Source: Enoplolaimus lenunculus (taxonomy: Eukaryota; Nematoda; Enoplea; Enoplida; Thoracostomopsidae). Taken from it: DNA of 64,000 nt. Shown one piece after another: positions 45,901 to 56,537 of the stretch. The DNA lies in contig JASANG010003616.1 of the NCBI GenBank assembly GCA_030248215.1, positions 62,001 through 126,000 of the forward strand, given 5' to 3'. Position 1 is the first letter of the stretch; every line of letters begins with the position of its first letter. The notes beneath the pieces are model-generated. The model was not told where the DNA came from. It did no database searches and saw nothing but the letters and a program-made list of their open reading frames with translations. The position numbers and the translations under genes were made by a program.

Positions 45901-48726
45901 TGTATTAATTAGAATTACGTAATATTTCAGTGCCACAGCTTCCACCGACGCCAGAATCAAGCTACCGTTCCGGTTTCGATCAACTTCGCGAGTTTGCCCG
46001 TCAAAATTTACGCTCTGAATTTCAAGACGGCAAAGCTGCTGATCCAGCGATTGTAAACTCACCAGATGAAGACGAACCAAACAATGTGAACGTGGTTGAA
46101 GTGCCACAAGACTCCAGGTTGGACGTCAGCGAATATTTTGAACCGAAACCAGAAAGTGCAATTCAACGGAATGATGATGACAAACAGCAGTCTGATGAGC
46201 AAGTGAACATGTCAAACGGCTTTAACAGTGACGGCAAAGATTCTGATCGTATCAACACGGACGCTTTAGACTATCTAGAGCTAACGCCAATATCCCCTGC
46301 GGTTCAAATGCTACCCCCGGCTGAAGACCAAAAAATCGATTTTGAAGTATCACCAGATACGTTGGTTGAGCAAAACGGTGAGTTGAATTCAACTGAATCT
46401 GAAGACAACGATTACTACGATGACGTCGGTGCTGGACGTGGTCAAATGGAAGCTGTCGTTGAAGACCAAATCGAAGCGAACGAAGAGGACACAAATTTGG
46501 AGACAACAGACGCGTTCAAAGAAACGAATCTTGTCGAAGTTGAATCTGGGATTGGTGCCGATCAAGAATCAGGCGCTGGCGAATGGCTGGATCAAAGAAC
46601 AACGGTTGAATCTTCGATTATTGAGGATCCATCAGAAATGCGTCCAGTGGAGGATCAGATTGAAAGCGTTGCTGTTAACGGTGATGAAGCTAACCTGGAG
46701 TTAACCGAGTCACTGGAGATAGAACAAGATGGTGACGTGGAAATCAATGGTGGTCAGGATTATGTAAACGACGTAGAACTTCCGAGTTATGGAGACGAAG
46801 CAATCGGTTCTGAGGGATTTGAAGAAGACAATCAAATCACGCAGGCGCAGAAGTCGTTGGAAAAAGATATGCTTAATTTGGCAAAAACGAATAACGATTT
46901 GCAAACAGAAGCCAGTGACGCAATCGGAGCAGCCGTGAACCGCGAACAAATACTATTTATCACAGATTCGAATACTGACATCAACGTAAGCGAATTGCCA
47001 GCTACGTTTCGTTGAAAATGTAATTTTGTACGATATCACGACAATTGTTCGCTCGACACTTCGTCGACTGGCAATTTGTAATCCGAAATTTTTATCGACT
47101 CGACAATTAGTCACCCAACTTTAACGGCTAGGCTTACGCTAAGGTTTACAATTACACTTAGGTTTGTGTTTAGATTTAGTCATAGGCTTAAGGACATTGT
47201 TGGGCGACCATTTTCGTAGATTCAATTCTATCTGGGAGTTGGCCCTTAAGGCCACTGAAATTCCAAAAATTCTTAATTTGGTGTAAACATTTTGAATCAC
47301 AGTTTAAATTTCTGTCTTGCAGTTAGTAAAGTTAACCCCTTCTCACATTGAGTTGCTTGTAGGCAACTCAGTGCAGTGTATATACGTTAAATAATGTATA
47401 TCGCACTGTGTTTAACAACTGCCACACGTATACATAGTACTAAATCACCACAAGACGAGAGAGCCCGTTCGGGCTCGAGCGTCAAGCTCATATAGCTGAG
47501 TGGTGATCGCATACGCCTCCCACTCCAGTCACTGGAGTTCGAATCCGAGCATAAAAGTAGGTGTCAGGGGAAATAGAAAATATTCATGTGAGAAAGGGTT
47601 AATATAGTTTCTTTAGGGATCGTGTCAAAAATAAAACGCTATTTTAATAGCTTTTCGCGTTTCAATGAGTGTCCTTCAAAGAATTTTTCAATAAGCAAAA
47701 AAATGCTGAACGCATTGCTAAAGTACGAAAACGATCTTATATAAGCCCACTTGAGCTTTGTCGGCTCATGTAAAGATCAGGGGCGGAACGTTCTTCTGTG
47801 CGACTAAAATAGAGTAAGCTTTAGGCTTAGACAATTTTTTGTCTGGCTTTTAGGTTTAGGCCTAGGCGTAGGCTTACGAATATGCTCATTCTTACGCTTA
47901 CGCTTAGGCTTAGGCTTAACAACATGCTTATAATACTGTTCCGCCACTGTTCTTTGCATTGGCCGCTTTGTCAATACGCTATTTCAGCAGCAATTTAACG
48001 CTAAGCTCATAACGCGAAATGTTTTCTATCTTTTTGACCAATTTAACTCTGTATGACGTGGTTCAATTGAAAACTTAGACTATAAACTCACTTGAAGCCA
48101 TCTCTAGTATATTGCCGAATTTGAGCGAACTATCGGGTTAAACACAGGTCGATCTTAACAACTCGTACCGGCTGAGACATATCATCGTAAATTTGACCTA
48201 TAGTATCAACCAGTATTTCTATTGGCAGCAGAACATGGATCAGGCTTGATGATTATAGAAAATATAATGAAATAGTAATGTTTTTTATGTTTCACATGCC
48301 TGATTTTATTTCAGACAGCCAAGACGAAACGAGTTGTGTTGTGGTCAAGAAACAGTGAGTTGTAGTATTCGCTCTTGAGCCCAAGTATAGAACAGGGCCA
48401 GAACAGTAGTATAAACAGATTCCTAAGCCTAAGCCTAAGTGTATGGATGAGCCTATTCCTAAGTCTAAGCCTAAGCAAAAAAAATTAGTCTAAAGATTAA
48501 ACTGACTCTATTATAGTCCATCCGGAAAACGATCCGGCAATGTTCTATACATGGGCCCGGTCTTGTACACCTTCACCACATATAAATTTTAGGTTTACAC
48601 TTACGCTTTCAGGCTCAGGAGGCTTGAAAAAGGCTTAGGCAAAAACTGCGACAAGAAAAAAAACGACCCGCCAAAACCGCAAGAAAGGGCCAGGCGAAAC
48701 AAAAAAAAAAAAAAAATGAAAAAAAA

Positions 48727-48758
<32 letters not shown>

Positions 48759-51700
48759 AAAAAACCCCCCGGGCCCCCCCCCCCCCCACACCCCCCCCCC
48801 CCACAAACACGAGTCAAGCTTGCGGAGAGAAAGTGTACAAGAACCGTAGTATTTTATACATCGTCTCAGAGGCGGATCCGAAAATTTCTGACGAGGGTGA
48901 GGTGGGCTGGCAAATTTTACGGAATTCAAAATTTGTAAGGTAGGAACCTTATCATTTTATCATCAAAAAATTTTATGAGGGGAAAAATTGTAAGTTGTGG
49001 ACCTTATCATTTTATCATCAAAAAATTTTCTTAAGGGAAAAAATATAAGGTAGGGTGTCATGTACAAACGAAAACCTGGCATATAAAATGCCCGGTGCCG
49101 GGGTAAAATAGAATTGTTTAAACGGCCAATGTTACTGCAAGGGGCGTAACAGTAGATTGAGCGTATTCCTAAACCTAAGAAGCCTACGCCTATAAAGCAA
49201 AAAATGTAATCTAGAATTTAAACCTACTCTTTTATAGACCCACCAGAAACCTGGACGCCCCTCGAAGTAACATGGGCCGTTTAAACCGTTCAATACTCAC
49301 AGATAATAATGTGAAATATTCCACACTATCATGGTGGTTTAAAAATTATAAAATGGACAAAAACATAAATTTAGAGAGGTTTTAGTATTTGTGTTCTAAT
49401 TTGATTTGACTTTTCTTGTCCTAAGAACAAAAAACTGCTTTGCGTTCATGCAACCAATTTTGTCTTCATATCATGTAATTTTGATACCGTAAGCTTTCTT
49501 AGCTCTTACTTAAATTGATGCCACAAAAATCATCCCTATTTCCATGAAACCATTCTGTTCTCGGCCTATGTTACTTTTAGGGTCGCCCCGGTTTCTCTGG
49601 TGGTTGTATAAAACAATAGGCTTAAACTACAGTTTTTTTTGCTAAGACTTAAGCTTAGGCTTAGGCTTAAGAATACACGTTTTTTCAACGCTTAGGTTTA
49701 GGTTTGGGCTTAGACATATGCTCAATCTAGTGTACGGCCCAAAAAGGGAACATTGGCCGTTTTCTCAATAAAATATCGAGTTATTAACGGTATAAAGATA
49801 AACCAATATTAAACGAATTTACTTAATAATCTATGAATTTTCAGATGTTTTCAAAGTGCTAGCAGTAACAGCAATAATTATTGTGGTCGTTGTGGCTTTG
49901 GCGACATATTTTTCCAATTACAGCGTCACCGTGCCGTTCATACAACGGTGTAAAGTAAGCTTATCTATTTTATTCAAAATTTAATAATTATGCAATTCCA
50001 ATTACAGCGTCACCGTGCAGTTCATACAACGGTGTAAAGTAAGCTTATCTATTTTATTCAAAATTTAATAATTATGCAATACGTCACTGCTTTTTAGTGA
50101 CCAATGGAATCGTTCCATTTTGATTTTGTTGGCAAAACCCTCACATACAATGATTGCCTTACAGTTAACTCTTGCTTTGAGTATTCCCAAGCAGCATTAC
50201 TGTGATAAACAGTTTGCTATAAACTTTAAACGAGTCAGTCGGCTTTGCGCAATGCGCAGATGTTAGCGAATAAACAGCAATCTGTACGCAAATGTTTTTT
50301 TTCACAGAACAATCACTTTTCTGTTTTAAGAAAATTTTGTAAACAAGGAAATGCTGAAAAGTTTGCCGAAATATGTATGTGTGGTATTCTAGCTTTAAAC
50401 ATATAGAATTTAGCAAGTATGTGAGTCACATGATACTAGCCGCTTTAACACGTGTGTTATAAGACACCACCACAAAGTAACGGGATTAACGCAACACGTT
50501 TCTGTTGTAAGAAAATATTGTAAACAAAGTAATGCTGGAAAGTTGCACAAAATACGAGTGTAGGGCATTCTAGCTTTAAATATATAGAATTCTGCTAGTC
50601 TGTGGGACACATGATAATAGCCGATTTGTTAGTTGTGTGTGTTTTGCGTATTAACAAAACAGGAAAATGTAAATTTAAACGTGTTAGGTTTGACAGTAAG
50701 CAGAATGGCCATGGCAGGACCGTAGCTGTTCTCCGCAGACCCATTCTTCGAGTGGCCAATGTTAGTTTTAGGTGCGTAACAATAGATTAAACGTATTCCT
50801 AAGCCTAAGCCTAAGCCTAAGCGTTGAAAACGCGTCGTCTTAAGCCTAATCCTAAGCCTAAGCAAAAAATGTAATCTAGAATCTAATCGTCTGTTTTATA
50901 GACCCACCAGAAACCTGGACGCTGCTTAAAGTAACATGGTCACTTACGGTTAAGAAATTTGAGATATGTTATTGCTTACATGCACTTTAAGGCATATGAC
51001 AAGCTTTTGAGCTTATATTTATTCAGGATACCACATCATTGATTGCAAATCGTAGAATGTACGGTCAATTGCCTCAGCACGAAAGTAATGATAATTTTGC
51101 CGAATGATTATTATTCACTTTGATGTCCCGTATTTTGTGATTTTCAAACCACTGTTAAACGGTGTGTAAAGCGTTAATTGTAAATTTTAAGGAACACAAA
51201 TTGTGTTATTATTAAAAGCCGAAGTTTTAAATTGTGTCTGTTAAGCCTAAACAACACAGAACAGATATCGGAGTCATAATTTAACAGAAATCACTAGTGG
51301 ATCTAAAGATGGTAGGCGTACACCCCGCGTTAGAATTTTTTTGTGTTAAAATGGCAAGGTAGCAGCTACCTTAACAATTTTTCGCCCTCAAACCTTTTTT
51401 CGGTGATAAAATAATAACGTCCCTTGGTTATAATTTTTGCGTTTCATAACAGTTGTCAGCCTGCCCCTCCGTCAAAAATTACTGGATCCGCCTCTTTATA
51501 TGTTCGATATGCTAAACTTGAAACCAGATATGCGGTTTTAGTTTGAGAAACTTGTCTATAATTTTTAATTTTAAAACAACATGAACAAGATTTAGTGTTT
51601 TTTGGTTAATTACTTACTTCAGTATAAAATGTTTTCATTTTACCAATCTTCATACGCAATTACAAACGCTGAACCGATTTCGATACGAGAAAGCTAATTC

Positions 51701-54700
51701 ACATATTAATTTACCCAAAAGCCGTTAATAAATTGAGCCAATCTATAGAACACGAACGGAACAGTAGTATAAGCATATTCCTAAGCCTAAGACTAAGCCA
51801 AAGACTAAGCCTAAGCTTAAACCTATGCCTAAGTCTAAGCCTAAGCGTAAGCCTAAACCTAAGCGTATGCCTAAGCCAAAGCCAAAGCTTAAACCTAAAG
51901 CCTAAGCCTAAGCGTAAGTGTAAGTGTAAGAATGAATTCATACTAACGCCTAAGCCTAAGCCTTAGCAAAAAATTAGTCAAAATCTTAAGCTTTACTCTA
52001 TTCCAATCGCACAAAATAACGTTCCGCCCGTGCAGATCTTTACATTGGCCCTAAATTGTACAAAACACCTATATACACATCGTCATAAAGCAGAACTATA
52101 CATATTCGTCCTTATAATATATAGAAAACTTCTTAACAATGACCATTACATTCCGAATTTTTCTATAAAACCCCAGCTTCAAGTCTTAGTTTTCACAGCT
52201 GATGGCTCACAGTATTTCTTGTTGTTGTTGTTGTTGTACCGTAAAAGACACCCATTTATTTCCTTTTAACTATTTTATATTTTAAAACTGCAGTTAAAAA
52301 CGTAACTTTTTTCAATTTTAAAGTTTTTTTGACTCGCATTTCAACATATGTTATGCGACCACAACAACTGTAGAAGTGTGTGGCCACTTTAGAGTAACAA
52401 CAGTTGTGTTTACATTTTTAGTTACACCATCATTCATAGTACCCTGTATGCTCACAACCTTATATTCAACGCTACCGCTACACGAGTTGAAAAGCTTTCG
52501 AGTCAACATTCCAATATTTTATTAGACAACGCAAATTTTGACAAAATTTCAAACGGGACACGTCATACAAAGGTGTAATAGTGCAAAACCTCACGAGCGA
52601 AGCGAACAAGAAGCCAAATGCAATTTTAGTACTAAATCTATATTACAAAATGCTGGGTATTTTTTTGATCCTTGCCGAGGGGCAAGGCCTAGGTTGGCAC
52701 CCGTTGGATCCGACATGTGGTATTCGTTCGTGCTTATGTGTAACTTTTCGCACACACTCACACACCATCTGATCTTGCTGTACACAGAATGCGAGAACAA
52801 GCGCATCTGTATACAAGTTTTCTGAGAAAGGGAATTTCGGCGATGAATATAGTATATCGCAAAGTCTTTATATACTACAATGTTTAAATAGACACTAAAA
52901 ACTTTAAGAGTGGCTGTTGCTTGCTTTTTGTTGATGGTCAAAATTTAGAAACAAATCTAAATATACTACTACTATTCCAGTGCTTCGAGGACGCTTATGC
53001 TGCATACATTTTAAGTGCTACTTGCAGCCGTGTTGCGGTCGATGGCCCATGTAAAGTTCAGGGGCGGAACGTTTTTCTGTGGGACTGCAATAGGGTAAGC
53101 TTAAAAGCTTTAGACTAATTTTTTCGCTTAGCTTAGGTTTAGGCTTAGGCTTAGGCTTAGCGATATGCTCATTCTTACGCTTAGGTTTAGGCTTAGGCTT
53201 AAGCTTAGGAATATGCTCATTCTTACGCTTAGTCTTACGCTTAGGCTTAGGCTTAGGAATATTCTCGTTCTTACGCTTAGGCTTAGGATTGGGCTTAGGC
53301 TTCGGAATACGCTCATTCTTACGCTTAGGTTTAGGCTTAGGCTTAGGCTTAGGTTTAGGAATTTGCTCATAATACTGTTCCGCCCTTGTTCTTTACATTG
53401 GCTCGTTCGACAATGCTATATGTGAGTTTTCTAAAATTGATTTCTAATCTGCACTGAAGGATGGGACGTTTGTTCGCGGGATAGCAATAGGATCAGGTTG
53501 TGCTTTAGATTAATTTTTTCGTTAGACTTAGGATTAGTTAAACTTATCCGTACACTGAGCTGATGTTATAGGCTTTGGTTTAGGTAATGAAATATAGTAC
53601 TGGTACGGTTATTATCTATACATTGGCGTCAGCTCTTCGCTGCCCTTGAGGGCTATGCCTGTTCACTTTATGCTCGCTCGATGTTGTCAATGAAATATGG
53701 TACCAGGCCTGGTGGATCCAAGGAACCGCCGCCAAATCCTAGACACAAAGACTAAAGCAAAAATTTTCAGTTGGGTTAATACTGAAATTGCGTTCAGGGT
53801 CTCGCTCGCATCGCTCGCGAGACGTTTCTAAGTATGATAAATCGCCCGGCATTGCTCGTCAAATATTTCTAGATTCGCCGCTGATCCAATAACGGACAGT
53901 CATTGTAAAATCCAACGGGTTACCCTCGCACTGTAGTATCAGACCAATGTTTACTTTGAGGGGCGTAACAGTAGATTAAGCGTATTCCTAAGCCTAAGAC
54001 AAAAAATGTAATCTAGAATCTAAACCTAAGCTTTTATAGACGCACCAGAACCCTGGACACAACCCTTAAGTATCATTGGCCGTGTATGATATATATGGTA
54101 TAAAGTTCAGTATGACACTACGCAGTGAAAGTTTTCGATTCAGAAAGAAAATACGTTTATCCTCGTCTCAATTCTGTGGTGTTGGAAATTTTGCAATACA
54201 AACTGTTGTCACTTGAGAAGCTCATGGTCCTAGAAAAATAGCTGAAAAATGCGACAAATGACAATTTAAAACAATTGCAGTGCGTAACTGTCGTTCGAAA
54301 AAATGCACAGGACAAGGTTCCATGTTGGACTCGAGCAGGGACCATTTAAAGGTAATGGGAGGCCCGGGGCCAATATAACTAGCGGACTCTTTTGTTAACC
54401 GCAATTATTTTATACACCAAAGCTTAAAGTGACACGTTTTAATGAAATAAATTGCACCAGAAGTGTGAAACAAAATTTATGGTCCCGAGACTTTTCTAGA
54501 TTTGCACCTGGAGAAGTCACTTATGATTGCACCGAAGTCTAAACATTCACTGAAGTCCAAGAATAGACGCTGCGGGGGCCGGTTTACTGTCTTTTTTACT
54601 GTCCAGCCCACCACTTCCGCGATTTGACCGAATCCGAATCCTAATCTTGCATGTTGCAAAATTGAGATATTTGTAAAATTTGTTTCAGTATATCAACGCA

Positions 54701-54756
54701 ATGCCAGTCGTATAGCTAAAAACATTGCGGCAGCCTATAGACAAAAAGCAGTCTAA
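42918..54756 (+). CDS. MANSC-like type I membrane protein with acidic stalk, 7 exons, 579 aa
   Basis: Exons: 42918-43146, 44927-45094, 45931-46985, 48315-48354, 49845-49954, 52981-53050, 54689-54756 (TAA). Phases agree throughout. Residues 1-21 are a signal peptide. C33, C69, C73, C74, C79 and C94, with CMEQCC-x4-CN-V-F and NCELHEL, match the MANSC domain of HAI-1, MANSC1 and LRP11. Residues about 133-485 are an Asp/Glu-rich, Cys-poor stalk on one 1055-nt exon. Residues 502-520 are a Val/Ile/Ala TM helix. The tail ends in a basic stretch rich in R, K, A and Q. Exon 2 has a second in-frame acceptor 66 bp upstream (exon from 44861), which would add 22 residues between C74 and C79; I prefer 44927 because it gives normal MANSC spacing. 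Exon 6 is interrupted by a TTAGGC element, so its 3' end is uncertain. Ligand and role are unknown. Confidence 0.72.
43173..43428 (+). mobile_element. Family A element, array mostly replaced
   Basis: CAATGTAAAGAATAAAGGCG at the left, CGTTCCACCCCCGATTTTTA..GGGCC at the right. The middle has unrelated sequence and only remnants of CCTAAG. It begins about 27 bp after exon 1 of the MANSC-like gene. Confidence 0.6.
43562..43762. mobile_element. CAGGGCCGGAGCAG MITE, perfect 8-bp duplication
   Basis: CAGGGCCGGAGCAGCC at the left, TTCTCCGGCACTG at the right. Exact ATGACCTT flanks (43554-43561 and 43763-43770). hAT-type. In MANSC intron 1. Confidence 0.82.
44002..44190 (-). mobile_element. TTAGGC-array MITE, family B
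   Basis: GGCCCTGTTACTTTTAGGGG at the left, CCCTAAGAGTAACGTCGGCC at the right. Flanks match at 6 of 8. Confidence 0.75.
44285..44590. mobile_element. AGTTTAAGTT-rich inverted-repeat element (G family)
   Basis: Collinear in inverse with 36070-36430: AAGCTTAAACTAACTTGATT, ACCGAACTAACCGG, TAAGATACACATAATTTC. Confidence 0.45.
44598..44846 (-). mobile_element. TTAGGC-array MITE, family A
   Basis: GACCCAAGTAAACATTAGG at the left, CCGCCCCTGTTCTTTACATT at the right. It ends 15 bp before the alternative exon-2 acceptor at 44860 and 80 bp before the preferred one of the MANSC-like gene. Confidence 0.75.
45145..45533 (+). mobile_element. TTAGGC-array MITE, family A, with approximately 70-bp higher-order repeat
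   Basis: GATCAATGTAACGTACAGGG at the left, TCCGCCCCTGATCTTTACAC..GCC at the right. The array repeats a unit of GCGTAGCAATGAGTTTATTC plus CCTAAG runs three times. It begins 50 bp after exon 2 of the MANSC-like gene. Confidence 0.75.
47336..47598 (+). mobile_element. Complete TTAA-flanked element with tRNA-like pol III promoter
   Basis: TTAA (47332-47335), then CCCCTTCTCACATTGAG; at the right CATGTGAGAAAGGG, then TTAA (47599-47602). 263 bp. Internal TAGCTGAGTGG and AGTTCGAATCC match A and B boxes. The ends are piggyBac-like (TTAA plus CCC). In MANSC intron 3. Confidence 0.8.
47763..47964 (-). mobile_element. TTAGGC-array MITE, family A, perfect 8-bp duplication
   Basis: GGCTCATGTAAAGATCAGG at the left, CACTGTTCTTTGCATTGGCC at the right. 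Exact GCTTTGTC flanks (47755-47762 and 47965-47972). Confidence 0.85.
48378..48557 (+). mobile_element. TTAGGC-array MITE, family C
   Basis: AGCCCAAGTATAGAACAGGG at the left, GTTCTATACATGGGCC at the right. Flanks CGCTCTTG and CGGTCTTG match at 7 of 8. It begins 23 bp after the 40-nt exon 4 of the MANSC-like gene. Confidence 0.8.
48695..48805. repeat. Long poly-A then poly-C tract
   Basis: A run of about 70 nearly pure A is followed directly by about 35 nearly pure C. Such a junction is rare in genomes and may be a sequencing or consensus artefact. Length should be treated as unreliable. Confidence 0.75.
48870..49062. repeat. Family-E repeat (GGCGGATCC)
   Basis: GAGGCGGATCCGAAAATTTC, then two diverged units with CCTTATCATTTTATCATCAA and AAATTTTATGAGGGGAAAAA. 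Confidence 0.55.
49124..49278 (+). mobile_element. TTAGGC-type MITE, family B, perfect 8-bp duplication
   Basis: GGCCAATGTTACTGCAAGGG at the left, CCCTCGAAGTAACATGGGCC at the right. Exact palindromic GTTTAAAC flanks (49116-49123 and 49279-49286). The array is reduced to a few units. Confidence 0.85.
49565..49757 (-). mobile_element. TTAGGC-array MITE, family B
   Basis: GGCCTATGTTACTTTTAGGG at the left, AAAAAGGGAACATTGGCC at the right. It ends 87 bp before the TM exon of the MANSC-like gene. Confidence 0.72.
49912..50079 (+). repeat. 84-bp tandem duplication across the exon-5/intron-5 junction
   Basis: 49912-49995 and 49996-50079 differ at one base. Each copy holds TTCCAATTACAG, the last 31 coding bases of exon 5 and the GTAAGC donor. 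The second copy lies in the intron and presents a duplicate acceptor-like and donor pair. Confidence 0.85.
50168..50640. repeat. R-family repeat with partial tandem duplication
   Basis: 50168-50405 matches 30056-30240. The part TAAGAAAATTTTGTAAACAA..CACATGATA.TAGCCG at about 50336-50445 recurs at about 50516-50630. In MANSC intron 5. Confidence 0.6.
50754..50939 (+). mobile_element. TTAGGC-array MITE, family B
   Basis: GGCCAATGTTAGTTTTAGG at the left, CTGCTTAAAGTAACATGGTC at the right, CCTAAG units between. Confidence 0.72.
51295..51502. repeat. Family-E element with inverted GGATCC ends
   Basis: ACTAGTGGATCTAAAGATGG at the left, AAAATTACTGGATCCGCCTC at the right. The interior TTTTTTTGTGTTAAAATGGCA is shared with 5650. 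Confidence 0.55.
51735..52050 (+). mobile_element. TTAGGC-array MITE, family A/C hybrid
   Basis: GAGCCAATCTATAGAACACG at the left (C-like), AACGTTCCGCCCGTGCAG..CATTGGCC at the right (A-like). A long diverged CCTAAG array. Confidence 0.72.
53043..53402 (-). mobile_element. TTAGGC-array MITE, family A, inserted in a coding exon
   Basis: TGGCCCATGTAAAGTTCAGG at the left, CCCTTGTTCTTTACATTGGC at the right. Flanks GCGGTCGA (53035-53042) and TCGTTCGA (53403-53410) match at 6 of 8. Coding sequence of MANSC exon 6 lies on the left and what looks like its former 3' end and donor on the right. Confidence 0.8.
53942..54081 (+). mobile_element. TTAGGC-type MITE, family B, nearly array-less
   Basis: GACCAATGTTTACTTTGAGG at the left, AACCCTTAAGTATCATTGGCC at the right. 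Only two CCTAAG units remain. Confidence 0.7.
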
Positions 54757-54830
54757 AATAGTCCAATGATGACGAATAAGGATTGTCAATGCAAGGGCTC
54801 TCTGGATCTGAGACCGAAGTTCCTGTCCTA

Positions 54831-54836
54831 AATAAA
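54831..54836 (+). terminator. AATAAA polyadenylation signal of the MANSC-like gene
   Basis: AATAAA lies 75 nt downstream of the TAA at 54754-54756, a plausible 3'UTR length for a compact animal gene. Confidence 0.45.
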
Positions 54837-55097
54837 GCTAATCTGACTACATACTTTCCAGTGTACCACAATACGCTTGGGATAGCAATTGAGAGGTGCT
54901 TAAAGCATGGCTGCCCAATCCCACCTTGCAGAATCCATAAAATAAGATTAATCTTAAGAAGTTTCTCAACATTTGGAAAACGATTTTGTACACCCTTGCG
55001 TATAACCCGTGCCAAATATGCAATCAGTATTCTACTACAAAGCGCTGGATTCGAGCATGAAATGCTAAAGTTGAGCAGTAATAAATGCCTAGAGCAA

Positions 55098-55148
55098 TTA
55101 TTATTATTATTATATTTATTATTATTATTACTATTATTATTATTATTA

Positions 55149-55181
<33 letters not shown>

Positions 55182-55182
55182 G
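55098..55182. repeat. (ATT)n microsatellite
   Basis: About 85 bp of nearly pure TTA/ATT triplets. Confidence 0.9.
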
Positions 55183-55722
55183 AGCAAACTTTACACCACA
55201 ATCGCGTATTTTGTTCCGCCACCCAGAATTGTACCCGGACCGATTGATGATAAGTCCCTGTTAAGACTAGGGCCCATATTCTGAATCCTCTCACTATTTT
55301 TTTACTTATTTGACTACAAAACACATTGTGAACTTGGAAACGAAAAATTTAGATAGCAAAATTATCAGAACGGTAGGACCGGTGGGTTATCGATCCGCTG
55401 TCTCCCAGTATCCACCCATAGGTGCGGGTCGGGCAGTGTCCTGAACGTGCCAGCTCAGCGAGCGAGAAATCGACGGATAAGTCAAAAATTTTGCGAATGA
55501 AACGTACGATAAGCTTGACGATAATCATTTAAATTAAAAATTTGATACAAAAAAATAACTATTGTAAAAATTTCTCAGGGTCTCTTGAATGTCAGGAGCG
55601 TTCCATTTGGTGAGTATTGGTAGCACTAAACACAACACTTATAGCTCGCAGCCATCACGCTCAAAAATATTACCTAATGTTACACTTTCGAGATAAATCT
55701 TGGTTGTGTTGTTCCTAGTTTT

Positions 55723-55925
55723 GGCTCATGTAGAGATCAGGGGCGAAACGTTTTTCTGCGGGACGGCATTAGAGTAATCTTAAGCTTTAGACTAAATTTT
55801 TTTGCTCGGCTTAGGCTTAGGGTTAGGCTTAGGCTTAGGACTATGCTCATTTTTACGCTTAGCCTTAGGCTCATTCTTAGCAATATGCTTGTAACACTGT
55901 TCCGCCTCTGTTCCTTACATTGACC
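55723..55925 (-). mobile_element. TTAGGC-array MITE, family A
   Basis: GGCTCATGTAGAGATCAGG at the left, GCCTCTGTTCCTTACATTGAC at the right, short TTAGGC array. 55.3-55.7 kb beside it shows no gene. Confidence 0.72.
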
Positions 55926-56537
55926 TTGGACTTTGACAGAAAAAACGTTTAGGCTTGGGTACGTCCGCATATCGTGACACCATTAAAATATACTTGTACA
56001 CCGAAAACATTAATGCAGTACACAGTATTGAATATTTAACAATTTCCACTTATCACATGACAAAAGGATACGGATTCGAATAATTTTAAGTACTCAGTTG
56101 CGGCAGTAGTCATACCACCGCCAACGAGAAAGACTGACAACGCACATAAGCTGAATATTTCACAAATGAGCGTTTACAAGAAGAGTGTTGACGGCTTCTG
56201 CGAACGAAAATTTCCTTACAAAATATTTATATTTTCTACAAAAAAAATTTAGCAAATTTCGAATTAAACTATACCGGTATGAAAAGGGTTGCAGAAACAC
56301 AAACGTTTATTTTTTCAGTCTTACAATGAAAAAGCATTGAAAAGTTAATATAACAACGTATTTTCGTTATATCTCGGCGTTTCGGTGTATTGTTCGTTCA
56401 ATTTCGGCGGCGTTTATTTTTTTGTTACAATATATTATGTCAGAAAATTTTGAGACAATACTGTATTAAAATTGCAACATTTCTAAAGATTGAATCAAAT
56501 CAACTTATTTTTTTACTTAATTTGAGCAACTTTTCAG

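Noticed and set aside
48601-48943. Frames of poly-Phe, poly-Gly or poly-Lys
   Set aside because: Translation of the poly-A/poly-C tract.
54783-55324. 154- and 202-codon frames on opposite strands
   Set aside because: They run through an (ATT)n microsatellite giving poly-Leu or poly-Asn. No start context or family resemblance, and they lie in or beyond the 3'UTR of the MANSC-like gene.
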